DNA from: Arthrobacter terricola
GTDB lineage: Bacteria; Actinomycetota; Actinomycetes; Actinomycetales; Micrococcaceae
Length of the DNA: 47,678 nt
NCBI RefSeq assembly: GCF_004354015.1
Contig: NZ_SMRU01000035.1
Location: 1 to 47,678, forward strand
Reading direction: 5' to 3'
Shown: in pieces, positions 26,101 to 34,641 of the stretch
Layout of the letters: each line of letters opens with the position of its first letter
Numbering within the stretch: the first letter of the stretch is position 1
Program-made: the position numbers and the translations under genes
The notes under the pieces: generated by a model
What the model was told of the DNA's origin: nothing
What the model saw: the letters and a program-made list of their open reading frames with translations, nothing else
The model's database searches: none

Positions 26101-27131
26101 GGCAGACCGACGGCGAGGTGTCCTACACGATGAGCACCACCAAGGAGCCGTTGATCTCGTACAACGACATGGCCTTCATCAACGAGCGCAACTCGATTGT
26201 CTTCCGCGCCGGCGACGCGCCCGTCTGGAACAGGAACGAGACCATCCTGCCCATGTCCCATATGCTGCTGGGCCACAGCACCGGGAAAAACCTTGTGCAC
26301 CCGGGGCATGAGTACTCCCTGCAGACGATTCCGACGCTGAGTACCGCCATGGAATTCGACGTCCAGAAGAACCAGCCGGACTTCGCCAGGATGCTCGGCA
26401 AGCGGATCAAGCAGGCGGTCTTCGCCGCGGACGCGAAAAAGGTCTTCGCCGAAAGCTACGGCTACACCGATGTCGACATCGCACGCCTTGACCAGGACGT
26501 CTACAGCGAAGAGGTCATGCAGATCGTCCGGATGCGCGTCAATGTCGACGAAGGCCGGGATCCGCACGCGATTCCGGAGGTGGATGCCGACGACCTGGCG
26601 GCCGGGTACATCTTCGACGACGAGAACGTCGTCGACAACGTCGAGCTCGCCGCCGAAGTTACCGGGCTGAAGGCCCGGAGGGATGCCTGGGCCAGGAAGA
26701 TCTACGCAGAAGGCACGATCAGCAAGGACATGCTGGTCACGTTCCCTGATGGAGCGGCGCGCGTGAAGAGCCTGGACAGGCAGATCAGCGAGGCCTACAA
26801 GGCGTCGCTGACCGAACTTCACCAGGACCGGGATCACTTCTCCGTGGGCGCTGACGGCGAACTGCGCAGTGCCGATGGTTCACGGGTCTACATCACGGCC
26901 CTTCGCTCGGCCCAGTTCACCGAAGCCGCCGGCAAGCTCAATGCCGCGGCCGCGGCAGCCGGCTCCCGCGTGTACGCCGAGGACGAGCTTGATTCTGACG
27001 AGCTGCACGCAATCGCGACCCTGGAGATCTCGGCGGACTTCTACACGTTCCTGGCATCCCTGCCGGGCTGGGAGCAACTGGCCGGCGGCGCCTTCGACCG
27101 GGCCATGGCGATTGAGATGACAGCCGCATAA
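23103..27131 (+). CDS. VirD4/TraG-type coupling protein (unusually long)
   Basis: A 1342-residue type IV coupling protein. Two N-terminal transmembrane helices (about 54-80 and 175-197) flank a roughly 95-residue extracytoplasmic loop. The ATPase domain has the VirD4-style Walker A ITRAGKGQT (381-389) followed by the family's VVNDPKGELLVKNY, and Walker B YMLDELGN (Asp901, Glu902) followed by an LQTLQQLRDVYG segment. About 500 residues separate the two Walker motifs, far more than usual, so a large insertion (about 470-800) sits in the all-alpha/ATPase region. The last 250 residues are an extra acidic C-terminal region. It should carry the relaxase-DNA complex to the channel and pump DNA. ATG 23103 follows an AGGGTC site. 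Confidence 0.9.
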   Translation: MARAKAKAAKPTASSWDKISAQDPAQTLGNREVHDGQQLDRGRLQRKQTNTTGRVAAIVAGVLVAAAAWALYSVIAMAVTGLGSITADLGTGGGSNSRYYVESATSGADGGSVKCYQPLDKRGQPAGKCAPALTDVPVPDWYKAKQPGGHSLGGTTVPGGTTLGAQLAEVSLLKLCVAGGSGLLIALVIGSWSAKRVATVNLMADTTDINQHEGDQHIALPEEIQRKFDWFPDAGAHSGVQVSSMISHVMLEKKGLKQVGITRRAETDIIDRDGNILYYAGEAVYDDNGEPLLDTLPIIDEEFGAALFESSGLKDKTKQKKYRATDIPYNGDGRNRDKLGKHKDVAGLINADWELPPYERQRPAGAYIVDTAPVNTMVLAITRAGKGQTYIEPTLDMWSREKNPSNMVVNDPKGELLVKNYVPLVMRGFQPVQFNLINSGKTDIYNPLMLAADKAREGDFNKCAQFVEAIANDFFPVDGGEDPVWPNAANNAFKRAAYGLIDFYLEEERELRETAAATGMDPAVLEQKLDDLWGKVSLYNCYQLFVQLTSKKLKNPEAELERRVKNGDFEGDDAGLEAAQEEAARQAFLWEGKAEQDMLTLYFNATEALPRNNMRTMIGNADNALRAMAGAEKMLASVYGIAITAMSFFTDPTISTLTSGKPSQNTDLAGLSFPRRLGVRFAMGYVKRDHLVGKLAVWSAYADGKFTRPLGEDFDHEEIIGREGWARYNFKGIFPADDAWLKLELVNPQSKMLVRTFYFRFTKSYALSLSGRHYVTESVTGRKMVKNGVLREVRPVRESCNADGAMTRYQAGETTYPRDRLDLTASGSPEKVTVQARAITQTMTRYSESPKAVFLVTPPHLTSYAKLLLICVKQLVDVSFDQSYMTKANQKPLYRTRYMLDELGNLQSDGHGIAGLETMLSIGLGQEQQFTLILQTLQQLRDVYGQSVDKVVQGNTANIVFLKSTDDTMIETLEKMSGTRHVSYVDSKTVTKNMEKMVGGQTDGEVSYTMSTTKEPLISYNDMAFINERNSIVFRAGDAPVWNRNETILPMSHMLLGHSTGKNLVHPGHEYSLQTIPTLSTAMEFDVQKNQPDFARMLGKRIKQAVFAADAKKVFAESYGYTDVDIARLDQDVYSEEVMQIVRMRVNVDEGRDPHAIPEVDADDLAAGYIFDDENVVDNVELAAEVTGLKARRDAWARKIYAEGTISKDMLVTFPDGAARVKSLDRQISEAYKASLTELHQDRDHFSVGADGELRSADGSRVYITALRSAQFTEAAGKLNAAAAAAGSRVYAEDELDSDELHAIATLEISADFYTFLASLPGWEQLAGGAFDRAMAIEMTAA

Positions 27132-27145
27132 AGTGCGCAACCGCT

Positions 27146-27190
27146 GTGAACCCCGTGCCGCGGTCCGCAAGGTCGGGGCGCGGGTTTCAC
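27146..27190 (+). terminator. Probable terminator after the coupling protein gene
   Basis: An imperfect hairpin 15 bp after the stop: GTGAACCCCGTGCC on the left and a near-complement ending GCGGGTTTCAC on the right. There is no long T tract. It lies directly before the polymerase promoter, so it would separate the two transcription units. Confidence 0.45.
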
Positions 27191-27197
27191 TCACTTA

Positions 27198-27252
27198 TGA
27201 CTCATTTCTTGAGTCATTATTAATAGTCATGAGTTATGATCTATCGATAGAT
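27198..27252 (+). promoter_or_regulatory. Operator/promoter region of the RNA polymerase operon
   Basis: Dense AT-rich control region: TGACTCATTTCTTGAGTCA (27198-27216, perfect 7-bp arms), then AGTCATGAGTTATG, then the 14-bp palindrome ATCTATCGATAGAT (27239-27252), whose 12-bp core is identical to 8755-8766 in front of the transfer operon. A GGAGG ribosome-binding site at 27272-27276 precedes ATG 27285. It is the richest of the shared-motif regions. Confidence 0.6.
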
Positions 27253-27284
27253 ATGTTCCGATCACTCCGGCGGAGGCGATAGAC

Positions 27285-30200
27285 ATGAAAAAGGGACACG
27301 GGCTGCGGCGGTACTTCTACGAATACACCGTCCACCAGGCCATCGGACTCCTCCGGGAAAAGACCGGGCAGGTGGTCCCGGTCTCGCAGGCGAAGCGGAT
27401 CCGGGAGCGGTTGGATGAGCAGCTCCGGCAGCAGAACGGCATGACAGTCGCGGATCCCCGGCTGGGGGTCCGGGACTTCCTCGATGCGCTGGATGCTGCG
27501 ATCCAGGAGTCCGTTCCTGCAGCGGAACCGGTTTTCGCAACGCATTCCGGCCAGGACCGGCTCTTCGTGCAGATGCAGGCTCAGTTCATGCGGGTAGCCG
27601 GGCTGGGGCCGGACAACAGCCGGCCGGCGGCACTTCCGATCAGCCCCTACGACCCGGAGTGGTCCCGGCGGGCAACGGTCAAGGGCGCGGGCACCAGGCT
27701 GAGCTATCTGCCGGACGCGACCATCGAGCAGGACATGGACGGCGAGACCAGCCGCGCCGCGGCACCGGAGCACGGAAACGCGGCGCTGTTCACTTACGAC
27801 GGTACGGGGAAGTTCGTCGAAGCCGGTCCGGCCATGACCGATGACGACGCGTCGGGACTGACCGCTTTGCGGGACTTCATGAGCGTCAAGGACTACCGGC
27901 AGGTCCGTGCGTGGGTGATCGACGGAGGCCGGGATCAGTCAGGCCGGATCGACCGCAACCGTTTCATGTCCACCGCCGCAGTGGACCGCTCCGTGGCGAT
28001 GCTGCGGGAGCTGCAGGCCCAGGGACTGGGCTACGAGGTACGCCGCGACAGCAATCCGGGGCAGATCAAGGCCCGGATTTCCGGCACGGGCATGGAAATC
28101 AGGCTCACCGACTCCCGCTTCGGCGAGGACTACGCCGGGGCCCGCGTCTACGACAATGGCGTCACCGTTCGCTACTCGACCAACCACAAGGTCGAAGGAG
28201 GTGTCGCGTCCTACTCCCCCGGCCCCGCCGAAGCCGTGGACCTGCTGCGTTTCGCCCAGGGCCGCGCGGTGGCACGCCGGGATCACCCGGAGTTGCTCGC
28301 CGGACAGTCCGGCATGACCCACACCGAGATGGTGCGCAAAGGCCGTGGCGGTCCCCTGGAACCGGCGGAATTCGAGGACAGCTACCACGTCGACAAGGAC
28401 TCCGTCTTCGTCATCAAGGACTACGCCGTTCCCGGCCAGCCCCGGCGCGAAGGCTCGAAGGTGGTGCTCCGCCGCGAGGGCAGGAACCGCACCCTGCCGG
28501 AGTTTTTCGTCAGCGCCGAACCGGCAGAGCAGTACCTTCGGACGGCCGTGGAGACTGCCCGGGCGAACCTGTCGGTGTCACTGGACGCCGGCGGCCTGAT
28601 CGGGCACTTCGAGCAGCAGCGGGCCGAAGGCCTGAATCTGGTCGAATTCCAGGCTCCGGAGTTCTCCAGCGATCCCGACATCGCGGCGATCCAGCGTTCC
28701 TACTGGGATGTCATGACCGGGGCGCGTCAGGAACTGCTTCGTCCCGGAGCCACCGAGCAGATGTACGAACATCGCCTCGGCATGATCGGCGAACTCCAGG
28801 CGGCCGAAGGGGGCATCCCGGACTTCGGCAACCTCGTCTACGGCGGAACGCCCGCCGAAAAGGTGCAGGCACACGCCGAGGAGGTGCTCGACGAATTGAT
28901 CGGCAGCTATGACCTGCAGACCCGGCTGGTTGACGGCGTCATCGTTGACCAGCGTTTCGATCCGCTCCGCGTCGCCAGGTACATGACCAGTTCCAAGGGC
29001 CAGTGGTCGAACCTCGACGAGCTCGCCCAGGCGCTGCGCAGGATGGGCATCGAAGCCGGTGAGATCCGCGGCACCGGCTTCCAGGCCGACCGCTTCAAGG
29101 ACCGGCTTGTCCGGTTCGATGCGACCCTCGCGCTTCCGCTGGAAGACCATGGTTCCCCGTTCATCCGGCGGATGGGCGCGACGGTCCGGGCGTGCCTTGC
29201 CCGGAACGCGACCGAACCCCTGGAAGTTCTCATTGACGAGCGCGGCGTCATCAGGTGGACCGCGGAGAAGATGCGCCGCGACGGCTCGACTGCGCAGATG
29301 AGCGGCGAGATCGGCCAGATCTTCGACATCGGCGCGCACGGGGAGATCATCACCCGGTTCGCCAGCGGCGACAACGGGCTGATCGTTCCCGGCTACGAAG
29401 CCCGGATCGCCGCACAGCTTCCCGGCCAGACGAAGACCGTGGAGGAACGCACCATGCTGCGCGGCTACGAGCAGGCGATGGTCGAACGGATCGAATTCCA
29501 GCTCGCCAACGACCTGATCCAGGGCCGCAGCGAAGTCGGCGAAGGCGCGTCACTGAACCGTGTGTACGCGCAGCTGTACGGCACCAGGCATCCGGCCGAT
29601 TTCATCGAACGGTCCCTGGACGCAGAGGGCCGGCTGGACGGGTGGACCGCCTCGATCCTGGCGACCGAGGCACGGCGCGTGCGCTATCCGAACGAGATCA
29701 AACAGGGTTCGACCGTGTACGCGGAATACCAGGCCGGCAGGGCCGACGTTGATCCGGCCGACGACAACCATTTCGATGCCTGGACGCTGACCGGCGGCCG
29801 CAACATGGCCGTGCTCACCGGCAGCGACCGCAACGGCGTGCCGGGAGCCGGCGGCTTCTTCGATCCGGTCATGACGGGCGGCGCCACCAACCAGGGCATC
29901 GTGCGGTACCTGACCGAAGACGCCCGGGTCACGGCTGATGGCCGGATCATTCCCGGGGACCCGGGAACCCGCAGCGGCGCCCGGACGCCGCTGATGAACC
30001 GGCCCGAGCTGGCCACGCTACAGTATGACCCGTTCGACCGGCAGCAGATGACTGCCGCCACGCTGATGCAGTCCTCGGCCATCACCCGGCCCACAGGCAC
30101 GGCCATGATGACCTTCGGCGGCTGGACAGCCGACGATCCGATCGTCGTCAGCCGGGAATTCGCGCAGGCCAACCAAATCCGCGGCGCCGGGGGCGGGCTC

Positions 30201-32840
30201 CGTGGCCTGGTCGTCGGCGACAAGCTCTCCGACCTGCACGGCAACAAAGGAGTCATCTCCCTCATCGTCGACCGGGACATGGATCCAGGTGAAGCCGTCA
30301 AACACGGCATCGGGCAGGAGGTCGCGTGGTTCAGGAAAAACAGCCGGCTGGATGTGGTGATGAGCCCGTTCTCCCTGATCTCGCGTCGCAATGCCGGATC
30401 GGCCCGGGAGCTCATGGGCGGCCCGGTCGGCGCCATCGACCGCCCGTTCCCGGACGCCGACGGCTCGACCCCGCCCCCGGGCCACGGCGCACTGGGCGAA
30501 ATGCGCTTCATCGTCACGCACATGGCCGTCGACGAGAAGACCAAAGTCTATGACGACGACGCGGTGCTTTCCGGCAAGGGACGCAAGGCATCCTCGCAGC
30601 TGGCCTGGGCGCTCGGCGCCCGGGACTGCCCGGCGATCATGAAGGAGTTCTACGGCCACAACGCCGGCGCCGAGGCGAACCTGCGCGAGTACATGCTCAG
30701 CGTGGGCCTCGACATGGAAGCGGACGGCACTCTCCATGTGATCGGACGCGGCAACGATCACACCGGGTCGGCGCCTGAGCCGGTCGATGCCCGGCCGGGC
30801 CGGCGGCTCTTCCGGATGCCCGGACTGGTGCATGTCAAGGGCGGCGGGCTGCACACGCTGGCCATGCGCCGGTCCTTCGGCTCGCTCATCGGAGACAAAG
30901 GCGGCGATTTGGAGATCCCGTTCCCGCTGAGCTACCCGACCGGAGAACAGACGCAGCAGCTCACCGGTACCAGCTGGAAGATGCCGGTGCTCAGCTCCCA
31001 CCTGCGTTCCGGCCAGGAATTCGACGACGGATCGGTGGTCACGCACGACTACACGAACCGCTACCTGGACATCCACGAACAGGCGTGCCGCTACCGGGCA
31101 GCCCGGGAGAAGCTTGCCGACGCTTCGCTGACGCAGGCCAAGCGCGAAGAGCAGCTGAAGATCATCACCGACGCCCCACGGAACGCCCAACGCAGCTTCC
31201 AGGCGATCACGACAGACCTTCAAACCCGGGTGTTCAGCGGCAAGCACAATGCCTTCAAATCCGGGCTCATGTCCAGCCGTCTCGCCGACTCCGCAACAGC
31301 CGTGTGGACCGCCGATCCCCGGCTGGACATCGATCAGATAGCCCTCTCCCCCGTCATGGCCGCACAGCTCGGGTTCATCGAAGGCGACCACGCTCTGGTC
31401 TGGCGCGATCCCGTGCTGCGCGACGCCGGTGTCCGCTACCTCCGCGTAGCCATCGACGAACGGCTCACGGGCGTTGCCATCAACCCGGTGATGGACCAGT
31501 GCTTCGATGGCGACTTCGACGGCGACGCCGTCGCTGTCGTGAAGCTCCACAGCGAAGCAGCGAAGGCCGAAGCCATGGCGAAGCTCTCCGTGCCGGCCAA
31601 CCTGCTCGACACCGGAGTGCGCAGCGAGGACGGCACCCATCCGTTCGCGCTGCAGGTTTCGCTCGATACCCGGGTGGCGCTGTCCAGGAGCGCACAGCTG
31701 AGGCAGGAGCTGGACAGCCTGAGCGGAGAGACGAACCTGATCGCCCGGGAAGGTGCCGGGGAAGACCCGGCGACCACCCGCGCCCGGCAGGACGACGTGG
31801 CCGGGCAGCTCAGCGACTTCTACCGTGCGGCCCAGCGCGGCGAGTTCGGCACGGCGCTCTCGTTCGCGGACCTGCAGGCCCACCTCAACTCCGTCCGCGA
31901 CGTCTGCGTAACGACCGGGGCCAAGGGAAGCCCCGCCAAGCTCATGGACTATGCACGGTACCTCGGTGGCCGCGACGGCGTGTCGGGCATCAGCCGGAAG
32001 GACCAGGAAGCGTCGATGTTCGCCACGGCAATCAAGGCCCACGGCACCGGCCTGGGCGGCATGTACAGCCAGCGGGCCGTCCGGGCACTGCGGAACGTGG
32101 ACCTGAAGGCGGTCCTGGAGGTCACCTATCCCGTGACGCAAAGCATCCTGCAGGCCAAGCACGACGCGGCCGAGGCGCGGCACAAGTACGAGATGCTCCA
32201 GGGCCCGGGCCGTGAACTGTGGCGTGGACGCCTGATGGAGCATCCGGGCCCGGGCGCATGGCGGCCCGTGTTCGACAACGGTCAGCCGGTGCAGGCCACC
32301 AGGGACCAATGGAAGGCACAGTTCATCGACTTCTACTCCGCCAAGGACGGCTTCAACGTCACCGTCAACCCCGAATACGTCGAACGCGTCGCCGCAGCGC
32401 TGGAAGACCCGGCGTCCGGACGGATCCGGAACCTGGAGGATGATCCGGCGCTGCAGGGCTCGCTGATGGACCGGATGGCCTACGGCGGCACGCTCGAGGA
32501 CCTGATCACGGCGGCCGGGAAACACGAGAACCTCTTCGACGGCGGGAAAAACGAGCAGTTCTGCGCCCTGCCGACCCGGCGGTCCCGCCGGGAGGCGGAA
32601 GCCCGGCACCAGGACGAACGTCATGCGGCAGGAGTGATCGCCGATGCGCTGATCAAGCGCGACGTCATGCCTGCGGACCTGGAGTCCGCCCAGGCCCGCG
32701 GCGAGCGGAAGCGGTCCCGGCACGCCGTGGCGGCGGGCACCAGGACACCGCACCGTACGCCGCCCAGGGTCCATACGCCGCCGGCTGTTCCCGCCACCGA
32801 TGTCACCGGTGCCGGCAACGACTACGGAATGGGAGCGTAA
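27285..32840 (+). CDS. Single-chain multisubunit-type RNA polymerase (fused beta and beta' cores)
   Basis: An 1851-residue protein carrying both double-psi beta-barrel halves of cellular RNA polymerase in one chain. Beta-like motifs, in order: DRQQMTAATLMQSSAI (919-933; compare DANRALMGANMQRQAV), MTFGGWTADDPIVVSREFA (942-960; compare MPWNGYNFEDSIVISE), GDKLSDLHGNKGVIS (978-992, with both catalytic-site lysines, Lys980 and Lys988, at the normal 8-residue spacing), DVVMSPFSLISRRNAGSA (from 1024; compare DIVLNPLGVPSRMNIGQ) and MRFIVTHMAVDEKTKVY (1073-1089). Beta'-like motifs follow: a MPVLSSHLR and clamp-helix-like stretch (about 1236-1300), GKHNAFKSGLMSSRL (from 1320), the metal-binding DFDGD (Asp1410, 1412, 1414), TTGAKGSPAKL (1543, bridge-helix side) and GTGLGGMYSQRA (1587, trigger-loop-like). 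The first 900 residues and the zinc-ribbon regions are not recognisable. Single-chain two-barrel polymerases such as phage SPbeta YonO are known; this one sits in a conjugation locus. Activity is inferred from intact catalytic residues. Confidence 0.9.
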   Translation: MKKGHGLRRYFYEYTVHQAIGLLREKTGQVVPVSQAKRIRERLDEQLRQQNGMTVADPRLGVRDFLDALDAAIQESVPAAEPVFATHSGQDRLFVQMQAQFMRVAGLGPDNSRPAALPISPYDPEWSRRATVKGAGTRLSYLPDATIEQDMDGETSRAAAPEHGNAALFTYDGTGKFVEAGPAMTDDDASGLTALRDFMSVKDYRQVRAWVIDGGRDQSGRIDRNRFMSTAAVDRSVAMLRELQAQGLGYEVRRDSNPGQIKARISGTGMEIRLTDSRFGEDYAGARVYDNGVTVRYSTNHKVEGGVASYSPGPAEAVDLLRFAQGRAVARRDHPELLAGQSGMTHTEMVRKGRGGPLEPAEFEDSYHVDKDSVFVIKDYAVPGQPRREGSKVVLRREGRNRTLPEFFVSAEPAEQYLRTAVETARANLSVSLDAGGLIGHFEQQRAEGLNLVEFQAPEFSSDPDIAAIQRSYWDVMTGARQELLRPGATEQMYEHRLGMIGELQAAEGGIPDFGNLVYGGTPAEKVQAHAEEVLDELIGSYDLQTRLVDGVIVDQRFDPLRVARYMTSSKGQWSNLDELAQALRRMGIEAGEIRGTGFQADRFKDRLVRFDATLALPLEDHGSPFIRRMGATVRACLARNATEPLEVLIDERGVIRWTAEKMRRDGSTAQMSGEIGQIFDIGAHGEIITRFASGDNGLIVPGYEARIAAQLPGQTKTVEERTMLRGYEQAMVERIEFQLANDLIQGRSEVGEGASLNRVYAQLYGTRHPADFIERSLDAEGRLDGWTASILATEARRVRYPNEIKQGSTVYAEYQAGRADVDPADDNHFDAWTLTGGRNMAVLTGSDRNGVPGAGGFFDPVMTGGATNQGIVRYLTEDARVTADGRIIPGDPGTRSGARTPLMNRPELATLQYDPFDRQQMTAATLMQSSAITRPTGTAMMTFGGWTADDPIVVSREFAQANQIRGAGGGLRGLVVGDKLSDLHGNKGVISLIVDRDMDPGEAVKHGIGQEVAWFRKNSRLDVVMSPFSLISRRNAGSARELMGGPVGAIDRPFPDADGSTPPPGHGALGEMRFIVTHMAVDEKTKVYDDDAVLSGKGRKASSQLAWALGARDCPAIMKEFYGHNAGAEANLREYMLSVGLDMEADGTLHVIGRGNDHTGSAPEPVDARPGRRLFRMPGLVHVKGGGLHTLAMRRSFGSLIGDKGGDLEIPFPLSYPTGEQTQQLTGTSWKMPVLSSHLRSGQEFDDGSVVTHDYTNRYLDIHEQACRYRAAREKLADASLTQAKREEQLKIITDAPRNAQRSFQAITTDLQTRVFSGKHNAFKSGLMSSRLADSATAVWTADPRLDIDQIALSPVMAAQLGFIEGDHALVWRDPVLRDAGVRYLRVAIDERLTGVAINPVMDQCFDGDFDGDAVAVVKLHSEAAKAEAMAKLSVPANLLDTGVRSEDGTHPFALQVSLDTRVALSRSAQLRQELDSLSGETNLIAREGAGEDPATTRARQDDVAGQLSDFYRAAQRGEFGTALSFADLQAHLNSVRDVCVTTGAKGSPAKLMDYARYLGGRDGVSGISRKDQEASMFATAIKAHGTGLGGMYSQRAVRALRNVDLKAVLEVTYPVTQSILQAKHDAAEARHKYEMLQGPGRELWRGRLMEHPGPGAWRPVFDNGQPVQATRDQWKAQFIDFYSAKDGFNVTVNPEYVERVAAALEDPASGRIRNLEDDPALQGSLMDRMAYGGTLEDLITAAGKHENLFDGGKNEQFCALPTRRSRREAEARHQDERHAAGVIADALIKRDVMPADLESAQARGERKRSRHAVAAGTRTPHRTPPRVHTPPAVPATDVTGAGNDYGMGA

Positions 32841-32843
32841 GCG

Positions 32844-34601
32844 ATGACTTCCACAGCAACCGGCCGGGGACCGAAGGCCCTGCCCGTCACCGACCCTGTC
32901 CGCGGGCCGGTGTATCCGTCCTACACCGGACCGGCGGGGAACGAACCACCCGTGGACGCTGAATGGTGGGAGGACGTTCCAGCCTCCTCCCCCGGCGGAT
33001 CCGGATGGCGTGAAAGCTGGGACCGGGCGCGGGAATTCTTCGCCACGCGCTCCCGGCGCCGCCAGGAGGAACAAGACCGCGAACGGGAGGCGAAGCGCGG
33101 GCGGATGAACCAGGCCGGTGAGTTGTCCGGGCGCGAACAACTGATGCTTCTGCGCGGGAACATCCGTGCCGCCGGCGAGGACTACATGGACTCGTTGAGG
33201 CGTTCGAAAATCCACGCCCCCGGTTTCAATGATGATGAGCGCTTCGGGATGCTGGACATGGCACAGCGGATCTATGTCCAGCAGATGGTGACGGTGGGCA
33301 TGGAACCGCTGCAGAACGGAGTCAACCCCGCGTCCGTTGTCCGCGTCATGTCGACCATGGCGGCGATGTACCTGCTGTCGTCCACGTTCAGGGAGGTCGT
33401 CGACGAAAAGCTCGAGCCGGTGTCGAAAGCAATCCAGGCCCGGATCGACGCCAAGGCCGAGTCGACGGTGAACCGGGCACAGCAGAAAGCCGCCGCAGTG
33501 AACGACCGGATCGACCGGCGCAATGGGAAGCGCCGGGCGGACGGAAAGGACGGGAAACAGCACGTCGACGCCCGGACGTATGTCGCCGGCAGATGGCAGA
33601 AACGCTACGACGAGCTGAGATACCGTGAGCGCGGCCACCGGGAAATGTACACCGCCCGGTCCGCCGGCCTGACCGAGATGGCCCTGACCGAGAATGCCTT
33701 CCACGCCCTGCGTGAACCCGGTGCGAAGGCCGACAGGATCATGTCCAGCTACACGGCCATGATCAGCAGGCTCTACCGGCAGGCCGGGGAAGACGGCCTG
33801 GCACGCGAAGAGGTCGCCGAGGCCTCACGGATCGTGCTCGGCGAACGGCTGCGGCAGGATCCCCGCATCCGGCTGATGTTCGACGGCCTGGCCCACGGCC
33901 AGCACCGCATGGCGCCGCCACGGGAGGAACGCGTCGCCGGGACGAGCCAGGTTCAAAACGTCTGGCGCGGCTACTTCGAAGACTACACGGGAAAGCCGGT
34001 GGATCCGACCCGCTACGAGACGCTGCTGGACAAGCAGGGCAACCCGCTGACCGATGACGAGGGTGAGGCCCTGCCGCCCCGGGTGGCCGGGGCGTTCACC
34101 CTGCGTGAGCAGATGGGAGACAAGGCCCACCGCGACCGGATGCAGGTCGCCATGACGATGACCTTGATGCAGGCAGCCGAGCGCGGCGACCTGACCGCCT
34201 TCAACCAGGATCTGGCCGCCTACATGGGAGGCTGCATCGCCAGCGCACGCACGTTCGACGGCGACGGCCTGCCCGAGCCGCTGCAGGAGCGCCTGTTCCA
34301 GTCGCGCACGATGCAGGCCGCAATGGACGTCGACGGAATCAAGCCCAGGCAGCAGCGGGTGATCTACTCCCAGGCATATGCGGAAGCGACGGCGGCCATC
34401 GACAGCGCCTACCCGGAGTTCGCTGTGCGCTGGCGGGAAAAGTGCGGCGCGGGCTGGCAGCGGTTCACCGGGCAGGTCGGGGTGGACCCGGAAGCAGCAT
34501 ACAAACGGTGGGCGGAGCAACAGGAGACCTGTGAACAACGGAAGCCCGGTCGAGGGCACAACGCTCCCGGGCCGGCCGGCCATGACGACTGCCAGCGCTA
34601 A
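32844..34601 (+). CDS. Unknown helical protein co-transcribed with the RNA polymerase
   Basis: A 585-residue, mostly helical, charged protein without membrane segments. It starts 3 bp after the polymerase stop, so the two are surely co-transcribed and probably coupled. The N-terminus (about 1-60) is Pro/Gly-rich; about 70-100 is very basic and charged (RSRRRQEEQDREREAKRGR); about 115-215 looks like a helical domain; about 220-260 is a Lys/Arg-rich helix; the remainder is helical. I see no sigma-factor region 2 or 4, helix-turn-helix or zinc motif. The tight linkage makes it the best candidate for a polymerase partner (initiation or processivity factor), which is an inference. Confidence 0.75.
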   Translation: MTSTATGRGPKALPVTDPVRGPVYPSYTGPAGNEPPVDAEWWEDVPASSPGGSGWRESWDRAREFFATRSRRRQEEQDREREAKRGRMNQAGELSGREQLMLLRGNIRAAGEDYMDSLRRSKIHAPGFNDDERFGMLDMAQRIYVQQMVTVGMEPLQNGVNPASVVRVMSTMAAMYLLSSTFREVVDEKLEPVSKAIQARIDAKAESTVNRAQQKAAAVNDRIDRRNGKRRADGKDGKQHVDARTYVAGRWQKRYDELRYRERGHREMYTARSAGLTEMALTENAFHALREPGAKADRIMSSYTAMISRLYRQAGEDGLAREEVAEASRIVLGERLRQDPRIRLMFDGLAHGQHRMAPPREERVAGTSQVQNVWRGYFEDYTGKPVDPTRYETLLDKQGNPLTDDEGEALPPRVAGAFTLREQMGDKAHRDRMQVAMTMTLMQAAERGDLTAFNQDLAAYMGGCIASARTFDGDGLPEPLQERLFQSRTMQAAMDVDGIKPRQQRVIYSQAYAEATAAIDSAYPEFAVRWREKCGAGWQRFTGQVGVDPEAAYKRWAEQQETCEQRKPGRGHNAPGPAGHDDCQR

Positions 34602-34641
34602 GAAACCACCGAGTGCGAAACCAGGATGGAGTGTTCCGACG

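Noticed and set aside
30018..33704. A 1228-codon open frame on the minus strand across the polymerase and the next gene
   Set aside because: It is a GC-driven shadow: low-complexity His/Gly/Arg-rich peptide with no domain, while the plus strand shows clear polymerase motifs.
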